In this document: piece after piece, positions 1-6,060 of the stretch | Layout of the letters: each line of letters starts with the position of its first letter | Numbering within the stretch: the first letter of the stretch is position 1 | NCBI GenBank assembly: GCA_007129525.1 | Contig: SKVI01000250.1 | Span: forward strand, 1-6,197 | Direction: 5' to 3' | From: Gemmatimonadota bacterium | GTDB taxonomy: Bacteria; Gemmatimonadota; Gemmatimonadetes; Longimicrobiales; Gaopeijiaceae | DNA length: 6,197 nt | Program-made: the position numbers and the translations under genes | The notes under the pieces: model-generated | What the model saw: only the letters and a program-made list of their open reading frames with translations | Database searches by the model: none | What the model was told of the DNA's origin: nothing

Positions 1-409
1 AGCTCTGCCCGTAGGCGCGGTTCAGGAGCGTCGGCGTCGTACGGCTCCCCGTCCGCCGATCCACCCCGGGAGAGAAGCGGAGGGTGTCGCTGAACCCCAG
101 CTCCGGTCGGTGGCAGGAGGCGCAGGCCACGGTGCCGTCCCGGGAGAGGCCCGGGTCGAAGAAGAGGCGCCTTCCCAGCTCGGCCGTCTCCCGGGTGATG
201 GGGTTGTCGTCAGGGATGGGCCGGTAGAGCTCGAGGCCCAGTGGGGGCGCGGGCAGGAACGACTCGGGTGGGGGCTCCACCGGCTGGACCGCCGGAGCCC
301 CACATCCCGCTCCCGCCCCCATCAGGACCAGGATGAGGGCCAGCGCCCGGGCCCCGAGCCGGGGACCATGGACCGGAGCCCGGGGGTCGGACCAGCTGGG
401 GGAAGTCAT
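1..409 (-). CDS. Di-haem cytochrome c peroxidase / MauG-family protein, N-terminal part (runs off the window)
   Basis: This is the first 136 codons of an exported c-type cytochrome of the bacterial di-haem peroxidase (CcpA/MauG) family. These enzymes reduce hydrogen peroxide or carry out haem-based oxidations in the periplasm. Residues about 17-35 are a signal sequence: Arg17 and Arg21, then a Leu/Ala/Val core. Cys36 could be a lipidated Cys, but the preceding GAG is a poor lipobox, so ordinary signal-peptidase cleavage is equally possible. A Pro-rich linker (39-56) follows. The family signature then starts with LGRRLFFDPGLSRDG (78-92) and a haem-binding CASCH (Cys96, Cys99, His100), then GFSD (105-108) and TPTLLNRAY (125-133). 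In this family the N-terminal haem is the peroxidatic one. The ATG at 409 is supported by a GGAGGG ribosome site at 415-420, five bases upstream. The gene starts 40 bases after the propeller lipoprotein gene stops, so co-transcription is likely. The second haem domain lies beyond the window. Family assignment is firm; the substrate is unknown. Confidence 0.9.
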   Translation of the reverse strand, partial: MTSPSWSDPRAPVHGPRLGARALALILVLMGAGAGCGAPAVQPVEPPPESFLPAPPLGLELYRPIPDDNPITRETAELGRRLFFDPGLSRDGTVACASCHRPELGFSDTLRFSPGVDRRTGSRTTPTLLNRAYGQS

Positions 410-435
410 CCAAGCCCTCCGGTGTGTGCCGCCAC

Positions 436-449
436 GGGCTCCGGAGCCC
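436..449. repeat. Perfect 14-bp palindrome abutting the propeller gene stop codon
   Basis: GGGCTCCGGAGCCC reads the same on both strands and begins directly after the stop codon (450-452) of the propeller lipoprotein gene. In RNA it can fold into a five-pair stem with a CCGG loop. No run of T follows it on the minus strand, so it is not a typical intrinsic terminator. It lies in the 40-base gap before the downstream peroxidase gene and could be an RNA-processing or attenuation hairpin, or a chance palindrome in GC-rich DNA. Its half-site CCGGAGCCC also occurs elsewhere in the window, within coding sequence near 292 and 374. Confidence 0.5.
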
Positions 450-2381
450 TCACCGGGTCCCATCCGCGGTGCGCTCCACCACGGGCCCAATGTTCTCCAT
501 CACCCAGAGCTCCCACGTGGGACTTCCGGCCTGGAAGGCGATCCGACGGCCGTCGGGATGGGGAGCGAGCTGTCTCGTGGCCGGAGGCAGAAGGGCCACC
601 TGGCGGGGACCGTCGAGCTCCGTGTCGCGGAGCGCGATCCGCCACACGGGCACGTCTTCCCCGGGCTCGGGAGGGGGGGTGTAAAGGAGGGCCGAGCCCT
701 CGGCCGTCCATGTGAGGTTTCTCACGACCTCGAGCTCTTCCTGTTCGTCGAGCACCACCCGGCCCTCCCCGTCCTTGAGGGAATGGACCCGGATGGTCGG
801 CGCCTCCCAGGCGTCGTCCAGCAGGACGATGGCCACCTTCTCACCGTCCGGGGACGGCACCACCTGGCCGGGGCCCACGAGCTGCCCTTCGAATTCGAAG
901 ACGACGCGCTCGTCTCCCTCCTGCAAATTGATGAGCAGAAGCCGGCCGCCGCGTCCAGGGGAGTCCGAGGCGTCGTCCGTCCTCCATGCCACCACGTGTT
1001 CACCGTCCGGGTGGACGACGAAGTCGGCCAAGTCGAACACGCCGTCCATGGGGAAGCGCTCCACTTCGCCCGTGTGCACGTCCACACGGAGGAGGGACCG
1101 GCCCGCCCGATCGTATTGCACCCTCAGGAGCAGCCATCGCCCATCCGCGGACCACCCCTGCAGGTTCTCCCCCTGACTCCGGGCCGGCAGGGGGATCCTC
1201 TGGACGTCACCGGTATCCAGGGCGCGGATCATCAGGACCCGGTCCGAAAGCACCCCCCCTCCCCAGGGGGTCCGCTCCGCCAGGTAGGCCAGCCTTTGGC
1301 CGTCAGGGGACCACACGGGGTTATGCGTGCCGGCGATCTCTCTGGGGACCGCTACGGCGGGAGGTACCACCACCCGGCCCGCGTCCAGGTCCAGGGTGGC
1401 CACGTGCACGTCCGGGGTGCCGCTGATGAGGTTGTAGTAGAAGCGCCCGTCCTCGTCGAAACCCAGGCCACGGGCCCTCCAGACATCGGGCTTCACCAGC
1501 TCGGGATCCCGCGCGACCCGCGCACCCTCCACCGGAACCCGCCAGATCCCCCTCGTCTCGCCTCGGTCGCTCAGGAAGAGGATGTGTCCGTCGGGCGCCC
1601 ACCCGAGGAAGTAATCGTCCCAGGGCCCGGACGCGACCGGACCGCCTCGATCTCCCTCACGGGCCAGCACGTGGATCTCCCGCACTCCGGCTTCCGGATC
1701 CGGCGCGAAGTCGAAGGCCACGTATTCGCCGTCCGGCGAAAAGCCCCCGTTCTGGGGAGCACTCCATCCCAGGGATCTCAGCAACCGGGGCTCACCCCCG
1801 TCCGCCGGAACGATCAGGAGCTCGTGAGTGCCGTCTTCGGCATGATGGCTGACGAGGAGAAACTCGCCGTCGGGCGACCAGTCCAGGGGCATGGGCCAGC
1901 CACCCGAAGGAACGTAGAAGGGCTCGACCTCCGGCTCCTCCCCGTCCAGGCTCGCCACCCGGAGGGTGGCCCGATCGTAGCCGGACTCGTACCAGGTGAA
2001 GACCACCTGGGCCCCGTCCGGCGAGATCAGCCCGCTCATGCCGAACTCGAACCGAGGTCCCCACGGATCCTCCACCCGGGTGAGGTTCTGGATCTCTCCA
2101 CCCTCCAGGTCGCGGATCGTGATGTCGCCCGTATCCCAGTCCGTTCCCACCGCCCATCGTCCGTCGGAGGAAACGTGGTCCATCCCCACCGGATCCCCCG
2201 TCAGGTCCAGGAGCCTCCGTGTCTCGGCGGTGACGCTGTCTTTGGCCACCACGCCGGCCAGGGCATCCGAGGGGCCACCGGCACGGAGGGCCAGCCGCTC
2301 CCCGGCCGGGATGTCCCGGGGGAAACCATCGCAGCCAGCCAGGATCAAAGCGGATAGAAGGAAGGTGATCAGGGCTTTCAT
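450..2381 (-). CDS. Lipoprotein made of twelve WD40-like (PD40/TolB-type) beta-propeller repeats
   Basis: This 643-residue protein is probably exported and lipid-anchored. It starts with a short signal sequence (MKALITFLLSALILAGC) and a textbook lipobox, LAGC, with Cys17 as the modified residue. Asp18 at position +2 would favour inner-membrane retention by the E. coli rule, which may not hold here. The rest is a chain of PD40/TolB-type beta-propeller repeats, each marked by an xxDG turn: residues 71, 120, 169, 215, 262, 309, 358, 411, 457, 510, 559 and 608. The spacing is 46-53 residues, which fits twelve blades, perhaps two six-bladed propellers. No GxSxG serine-hydrolase motif or other catalytic domain follows, unlike the S9 peptidases that carry such propellers. 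The C-terminus ends in ELWVMENIG, typical of such proteins in Gemmatimonadota/Acidobacteriota. The ATG at 2381 has an AGGAG at 2390-2394, eight bases upstream. A binding or scaffold role outside the cytoplasm is inferred; the ligand is unknown. It is probably co-transcribed with the downstream peroxidase gene. Confidence 0.93.
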   Translation of the reverse strand: MKALITFLLSALILAGCDGFPRDIPAGERLALRAGGPSDALAGVVAKDSVTAETRRLLDLTGDPVGMDHVSSDGRWAVGTDWDTGDITIRDLEGGEIQNLTRVEDPWGPRFEFGMSGLISPDGAQVVFTWYESGYDRATLRVASLDGEEPEVEPFYVPSGGWPMPLDWSPDGEFLLVSHHAEDGTHELLIVPADGGEPRLLRSLGWSAPQNGGFSPDGEYVAFDFAPDPEAGVREIHVLAREGDRGGPVASGPWDDYFLGWAPDGHILFLSDRGETRGIWRVPVEGARVARDPELVKPDVWRARGLGFDEDGRFYYNLISGTPDVHVATLDLDAGRVVVPPAVAVPREIAGTHNPVWSPDGQRLAYLAERTPWGGGVLSDRVLMIRALDTGDVQRIPLPARSQGENLQGWSADGRWLLLRVQYDRAGRSLLRVDVHTGEVERFPMDGVFDLADFVVHPDGEHVVAWRTDDASDSPGRGGRLLLINLQEGDERVVFEFEGQLVGPGQVVPSPDGEKVAIVLLDDAWEAPTIRVHSLKDGEGRVVLDEQEELEVVRNLTWTAEGSALLYTPPPEPGEDVPVWRIALRDTELDGPRQVALLPPATRQLAPHPDGRRIAFQAGSPTWELWVMENIGPVVERTADGTR

Positions 2382-2439
2382 GGGACCGACTCCTGGGGTG
2401 AAGGGAACGCGCAGGGTGTCTAGCGCCGTGTCCGTCGCG

Positions 2440-2643
2440 TCACTCCATCCTCATCGCCATATCCGTGCCGCAAGCGAGCACCCCGCCTCCAATCGCCGTC
2501 GTTCCTCGATCCTTGGCCGATCGCGGCTCGGTTCTCCTGGACCGCGGCTCCCCCGAACCGTCCCGAAACGGGTCGCCCGTACCGTCCCGGATCGCTACGC
2601 TCAGCGTCCGGACCTTGAACCCGGAGGTGGTGATGGTCTTCAT
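2440..2643 (-). CDS. Possible small protein of 67 residues with internal repeats, function unknown
   Basis: I do not recognise this protein. The ORF lies wholly in the gap between the kinase and propeller genes and starts MKTITTSGFKVRTLSVAI. It then carries a repeat: RDGTGDPF (19-26) and RDGSGEPR (27-34), followed by two copies of EPRS (32-35 and 39-42). The end is Gly-rich (GGG at 52-54), with a single Cys58 in ACGTD, then MAMRME. Two points favour translation. The repeat period is a whole number of codons, and most differences between copies are silent or conservative (Thr/Ser, Asp/Glu, Gly, Arg and Ser third positions). By my count about 80% of third codon positions are G or C, against about 64% at second positions. 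Against it, no Shine-Dalgarno sequence precedes the ATG, and the ORF is short in DNA where chance ORFs are common. A modified-peptide precursor, a small regulatory protein, a gene remnant or non-coding DNA are all possible. Confidence 0.38.
   Translation of the reverse strand: MKTITTSGFKVRTLSVAIRDGTGDPFRDGSGEPRSRRTEPRSAKDRGTTAIGGGVLACGTDMAMRME
2518..2589 (-). repeat. Short degenerate direct repeats inside the possible small ORF
   Basis: On the plus strand CCCGAACCGTCCCG (2552-2565) and CCCGTACCGTCCCG (2576-2589) differ at one of 14 bases and are offset by 24 bases, exactly eight codons. A second pair, encoding EPRS twice, differs only at two third codon positions (GAGCCGCGGTCC and GAGCCGCGATCG on the minus strand). 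If the region is not translated, the same bases could be a pair of protein-binding sites or an RNA structure. Confidence 0.6.
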
Positions 2644-2692
2644 GATGACCAGTAGATGTGACGGGTTATGTTCGGTGAACCCCGGACTCCAG

Positions 2693-4477
2693 TCATGACC
2701 TGGAGGTGGGATCGGCTCGCGCCAGCGTGACCGTGACCACCGTCCCCCGGCCGGGCTCGCTCTCGATCTCCAGGTCGCCCCCGTGGGCCCGGGCAATCCG
2801 CCGGGCGATGGGAAGCCCGAGTCCCGTACCTTCGGGGCGCGTGGAGAAGAAGGGCTCGAGCACCCGGTCCCGGATCTCGGGGGGAATGCCCGGGCCGTCG
2901 TCCCAGATGGACACCCGGACCTCCTCACCCCTCTCCTCCACCCTCGCCCCGGCCCGTCCGCCCACGTCCAGTGCCTCGGCGGCGTTCAGCAGAAGGTTCA
3001 GGAAGAGCTGCTTCAGGGTGGCAGGATCCCCCACCACGTGGATCCCCCTTCCCGGGTCGGATCCCACCTCGAGCTCCGCCTCCGCCTCCCGGAACGCGGG
3101 GGCTGCAGCATGCAGAGCCGCTCCCAGGGGCTCCGCCAGCTCCAGGACGTCGGCCCTCACCCGATCGGCTCGGGCCATCTGAAGGGCCTCGTTCACCGAG
3201 CCGTCCAGCCGCTCGATCTCGTAAAGGGCCCGCCGAATCAGCGCCCGGGCGTCCTCCTCGCCCTCCCCCAGGCGCCGCTCGGCGCGCTGAAGATCCAGGC
3301 GGATGGCGCTGAGGGGATTCCGCACCTCGTGGGCCAGGGAGGCGGCCATCTCGCCCATGGCTGCCAGGGCCTCCTGCTGGGAGAGGCGGTCCAGGGTCCG
3401 GCGCAGGCTCGCGGTCATGGCGTTGAAGGTCCGGGCTACCCGGAAGACTTCGTCGGGGCCTTCCTCGGGCACGTGCCGCTCCAGCCGTCCGGCGCTCACG
3501 TGGTCGGCCCCTTCCGCCAGGGCCGCGAGGGGACGGGTCAAGCGCCGGCTGACCAGCCCCACCAGGAGGAAGGCAAGGACGGCCACCACCATCAGGGCCA
3601 GGAGCCCCTGTCGCGCGGCCCGCTCGAAGGGTTGGGAGAACGCATCCAGGGGCGCGGCCAGCGCCAGTACGAGGGGCGGCTCGTAGAGACGGTGGCGGGC
3701 CACCACCCACGCTTCGCCCTGCCAGTCGAAGCGCGCTCGGTGGAAGGTCTCCGGCTCCATCGGTAGGGGCAGCAGAGACGCCCCGTCGTCGGGGTCGAAG
3801 AGGGCGAAGACGGCGCCGCCCACTCCGGGCACGAACACCGCCCCTGGAATAACCCTCGCCGCGGGGATCCAGGCCTCGAGGGTGCCCAGGCGCTCGCCCG
3901 CCATGGGTGCGTACACGGGGAACCGGACCGAGAGGAGGGCCGACTCCAGCGGTGGTCGGGCTCCGGCACCGCCGGGGGGCTCACGCTCCAGCTCGAGCCG
4001 GACCTCCCCCCGGGGGTCCCGGACGACGGCCCGCTCCACCACACCGTCCAGCGCCCTCCAGAGTTCTTCCAGCTCAGTGGGGAGGGTATGGAGGGAGACG
4101 ACAGTTGTCTCAGCCGACCCCTCGCTTCCGTTCTCCACCGTTCCCGCTTCCGTCGCGTCCTCTCGGAGCAGCTCCCGGACCGCCGGAGCCTCCGCCAGCC
4201 GTAGAATCCGTCCCCTCTCCTGTCCCCAGTGGATCCCCGCCTCCAGTGCGAGCTCCGACAGGGTCTCCTGGAGCCGCTCCCGCACCAGAACCTCAGCGGA
4301 ACGCTGGGTGCTCTGCACGAGCCAGAGCCCCACCAGGGCCAGGGGTCCGATGGCACCCACAAGGACCGCCACCAGGAAACCGGTGCGGAGGCGGGGACGG
4401 CCCGTCCCTTCCCCTCCGACCGGATCTGGAGCCCGGTGGCGGTCACCGAGCTGCCGGCTGCCCTCAGTCGAGCCCAT
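2693..4477 (-). CDS. Membrane sensor histidine kinase (HAMP-HisKA-HATPase), partner of the NtrC-type regulator
   Basis: This 594-residue inner-membrane kinase should autophosphorylate on His383 and pass the phosphate to Asp53 of the regulator encoded just upstream. Residues 1-32 are a basic cytoplasmic tail. Membrane segments lie at about 33-54 and 291-309, with an extracytoplasmic sensor region of about 235 residues between them. Its size and membrane-proximal YEPPLVLALAAPLDAF suggest a double-Cache-like fold, which is only an inference. HAMP covers about 310-362 (RRLTRPLAAL). The H-box is SLAHEVRNPLSAIRLDLQ (380-397). The ATPase domain has the N-box LNLLLNAAEAL (Asn498), DDGPG (526-530), FFST (543-546) and EGTGLGL (549-555). 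All catalytic motifs are intact, and the H-box resembles the ZraS/AtoS/NtrB group. There is no PAS domain. The ATG at 4477 overlaps the regulator's end by 14 bases and has only a weak ribosome site, so translational coupling is likely. The signal it senses is unknown. Confidence 0.95.
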   Translation of the reverse strand: MGSTEGSRQLGDRHRAPDPVGGEGTGRPRLRTGFLVAVLVGAIGPLALVGLWLVQSTQRSAEVLVRERLQETLSELALEAGIHWGQERGRILRLAEAPAVRELLREDATEAGTVENGSEGSAETTVVSLHTLPTELEELWRALDGVVERAVVRDPRGEVRLELEREPPGGAGARPPLESALLSVRFPVYAPMAGERLGTLEAWIPAARVIPGAVFVPGVGGAVFALFDPDDGASLLPLPMEPETFHRARFDWQGEAWVVARHRLYEPPLVLALAAPLDAFSQPFERAARQGLLALMVVAVLAFLLVGLVSRRLTRPLAALAEGADHVSAGRLERHVPEEGPDEVFRVARTFNAMTASLRRTLDRLSQQEALAAMGEMAASLAHEVRNPLSAIRLDLQRAERRLGEGEEDARALIRRALYEIERLDGSVNEALQMARADRVRADVLELAEPLGAALHAAAPAFREAEAELEVGSDPGRGIHVVGDPATLKQLFLNLLLNAAEALDVGGRAGARVEERGEEVRVSIWDDGPGIPPEIRDRVLEPFFSTRPEGTGLGLPIARRIARAHGGDLEIESEPGRGTVVTVTLARADPTSRS

Positions 4478-5825
4478 ACTTATCCATCATCCTGTAGAGG
4501 CGAGACTTGGAGATTCCCAGGAGCTCCGCCGCCCGGGTTCGATTTCCCTCCGTCGAGGCCAGGGCCCGCTCCACGTGGCGCCGCTCCATCTCCCGAAGAG
4601 AGCGGAGCTCCCCATCTTCTTCTTGCGCCGCCGCGGTCCCTTCCCCCCTCCCTGTCAGCCCCAGGTGTTCGGGCCGGATCACTCCTCCGGTGGCTACGAC
4701 CACGGCGCGACGGATGCTGTTCTCCAATTCCCGGACGTTCCCGGGCCAGTCGTGCTCCAGGAGCGCGTTCAGGGTCTCCCGGGGAAGGGTCGCCTCCTCC
4801 CGGTCCAGCTCGGCGCAGCCCCGGCCCACGAAGTGGTGGACCAGAAGAGGGATGTCCGAGATGCGGTCCCGGAGGGCGGGTATGGAGATCTCCACCACCC
4901 GGAGTCGGTAGTAGAGGTCCTCCCGGAAGGACCCGTCCTTCACCATCTCCTCCAGGTCCCGATGCGTGGCAGCGACGATCCGGGCCTCGGTGCGCTGGGA
5001 CTCGTCCGAGCCCACGGGATAGAACTCTCCGCTCTCCAGCACCCGGAGAATCTTCGCCTGGAAACCGGGCGAGGTGTCCCCGATCTCGTCCAGAAAGACG
5101 GTTCCCCGTCCCGCGGCGGCGAAGCGCCCGGCCCGGTCCGACACCGCCCCGGTGAAAGCCCCCTTCAAGTGGCCGAAGAGCTCCGCCTCGAGGAGGGTCT
5201 CGGGAAGGGCGGCGCAGTTCACTGGCACGAACGGCTCGTCGGCGAAGGGCGAGGTGAAGTGGATGGCCCGGGCCACCCGCTCCTTGCCCGTCCCCGTCTC
5301 TCCCCGGACAAGGACCGGCACCCGGCCCGCCGCGGCCCGCCCCACCAGCTTGTAGACCTCGATCATGGAGGGATGGCGTCCCACGAGCTGTGTCGTGACC
5401 TCGCCGGTCGCTACGCCCTCCGCGTCTTCCTCTCCACCGGCCGGCGCAGGCTCCCGGGCTTCCCGGTCCTGAAAGACCCGATCCAGGACATCCAAGAGCC
5501 GGGAGATCTCCAGAGGCTTCACGAGGAAGTCGAAGGCCCCCTCCTTCATGGCCTCGGCCACCGTGGGCATGTCGTCGTAGGCCGTCATGAGGAGGACGTC
5601 CACGCCGGGGGCCCGCTCCCTTACGACTCGGAGCAGCTCGAGGCCCGACATGCCGGGCATCCGGACGTCGGAGAGGAGGACGTCCGGGTCCTTCCCGGCC
5701 AGCAGGGAGAGAGCCTGCTCCGCCGTCTCGGAGGCCGACGTCTCGAACCCGGCCTCCTCGAGGGCCTCCACCACGGAGCGTCGGACGGAGGGATCGTCCT
5801 CGGCGATAAGGATTCTGCGGGTCAT
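4464..5825 (-). CDS. NtrC-family sigma-54-dependent response regulator (receiver, AAA+, Fis-type HTH)
   Basis: This 453-residue cytoplasmic transcription activator has the full NtrC layout. The receiver domain (about 3-118) has acidic Asp10 and Asp11, phospho-acceptor Asp53 in SDVRMPGMSG, Thr81 and Lys103. The AAA+ domain (about 146-385) has Walker A GETGTGKE (175-182), the sigma-54-contacting loop GAFTGA (222-227), Walker B GTVFLDE (241-247), FREDLYYRL with candidate arginine-finger Arg301 (300-308) and WPGNVREL (360-367). A Fis-type helix-turn-helix fills the C-terminus (about 413-450: GNRTRAAELLGISKSRLYRM). When phosphorylated it should form a ring, bind upstream sites and remodel sigma-54 RNA polymerase using ATP. 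The start at 5825 (MTRRILIAEDD) is preferred over ATGs at 5894 and 5900 because it begins right at the receiver and has a strong ribosome site. It is the first gene of a two-gene unit with the kinase. Target genes are unknown; the neighbouring peroxidase and propeller genes are candidates by position only. Confidence 0.96.
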   Translation of the reverse strand: MTRRILIAEDDPSVRRSVVEALEEAGFETSASETAEQALSLLAGKDPDVLLSDVRMPGMSGLELLRVVRERAPGVDVLLMTAYDDMPTVAEAMKEGAFDFLVKPLEISRLLDVLDRVFQDREAREPAPAGGEEDAEGVATGEVTTQLVGRHPSMIEVYKLVGRAAAGRVPVLVRGETGTGKERVARAIHFTSPFADEPFVPVNCAALPETLLEAELFGHLKGAFTGAVSDRAGRFAAAGRGTVFLDEIGDTSPGFQAKILRVLESGEFYPVGSDESQRTEARIVAATHRDLEEMVKDGSFREDLYYRLRVVEISIPALRDRISDIPLLVHHFVGRGCAELDREEATLPRETLNALLEHDWPGNVRELENSIRRAVVVATGGVIRPEHLGLTGRGEGTAAAQEEDGELRSLREMERRHVERALASTEGNRTRAAELLGISKSRLYRMMDKYGLD

Positions 5826-6060
5826 GGCCACCTCCCGAGTTCGGTGCGGGTACCCCCGCTCGGGCCCGGACGGAGCAACCGTCCCTTTCGCCATGAACAT
5901 AGGGCGACCCGGTCCCCGGAGGAAAGCCGGTATCCACCATACGAAAGGCCCGCCGGCGCCGGGGATGAAGGGGTTGCGGTTCCGGCCTGGAGCGGTGGGC
6001 CCAGGCGAGGGCCAGATGTCAGTGGGCCTCGTGAAGGCTCGGGCCGACCCGCCGCGACAC
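5826..6060. other. 235-base gap upstream of the two-component operon
   Basis: No convincing gene is seen here. Downstream of the peroxidase stop codon, GCCT-CGTGA-AGGC can form a short hairpin (in the stretch around 6026-6038) but has no T run. A perfect 10-bp palindrome, CCGGCGCCGG, lies at 5953-5962. A 4-5-4 inverted repeat, GTAT-CCACC-ATAC, lies at 5930-5942 in one of the few AT-richer patches. About 30 bases nearer the regulator, TATGTT (5896-5901, minus strand) is a weak -10-like element, with TTTCCT 18 bases upstream as a poor -35. No TGGCAC-N5-TTGC sigma-54 promoter was found. The gap probably holds the promoter of the two-component operon, but I cannot place it. Confidence 0.45.
5830..5836 (-). 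promoter_or_regulatory. Strong ribosome-binding site for the response regulator
   Basis: On the minus strand GGGAGGT lies four bases before the ATG at 5825. This fixes the start of the regulator at MTRRILIAEDD rather than at the in-frame ATGs further upstream (5894 and 5900), whose extra residues show no resemblance to a receiver domain. Confidence 0.85.

Larger units (their letters stand above)
2382..2692. other. 311-base gap between kinase and propeller genes, with weak hairpins
   Basis: Besides the possible small ORF at 2440-2643, this gap holds several short structures. Just after the kinase stop, GGGTT (2663-2667) can pair with AACCC (2678-2682) around a 10-base loop, and an alternative hairpin GTTC-GGT-GAAC sits inside it (2670-2680). 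Neither is followed by a T run, so termination here is uncertain. Further along, CGGTTC (2529-2534) is complementary to GAACCG (2555-2560), and ACGGG-TCG-CCCGT (2568-2580) forms a tight hairpin. On the minus strand, GG at 2482-2483 and TTGC at 2470-2473 have the GG-N10-GC spacing of a sigma-54 promoter, but the -24 half does not match TGGCAC. No convincing sigma-70 promoter was found. The gap is long enough for the propeller gene to have its own promoter. Confidence 0.4.

Noticed and set aside
333..2357. Plus-strand ORF of 674 codons opposite the propeller gene
   Set aside because: It is the antisense shadow of the propeller gene. Its translation is rich in Pro, Gly, Arg and His with no recognisable domain, while the minus strand has a signal peptide, a lipobox and twelve clear repeats.
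2440..2643. Lanthipeptide or other named modified-peptide precursor
   Set aside because: There is only one Cys, no recognised leader motif and no modifying enzyme in the window. I leave the function open.
2659..2690. Intrinsic terminator after the kinase gene
   Set aside because: The GGGTT/AACCC stem is short with a large loop, and no T run follows, so the evidence is too weak to call a terminator.
2440..2928. Longer version of the small intergenic ORF reaching into the kinase gene
   Set aside because: The upstream part is out of frame with, and overlaps, the conserved ATPase domain of the kinase. Only the portion from the ATG at 2643 lies in intergenic DNA.
5826..5900. N-terminal extension of the response regulator to the ATG at 5900
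   Set aside because: The added 25 residues do not resemble a receiver domain, and the ATG at 5825 has a strong GGGAGGT ribosome site directly upstream.
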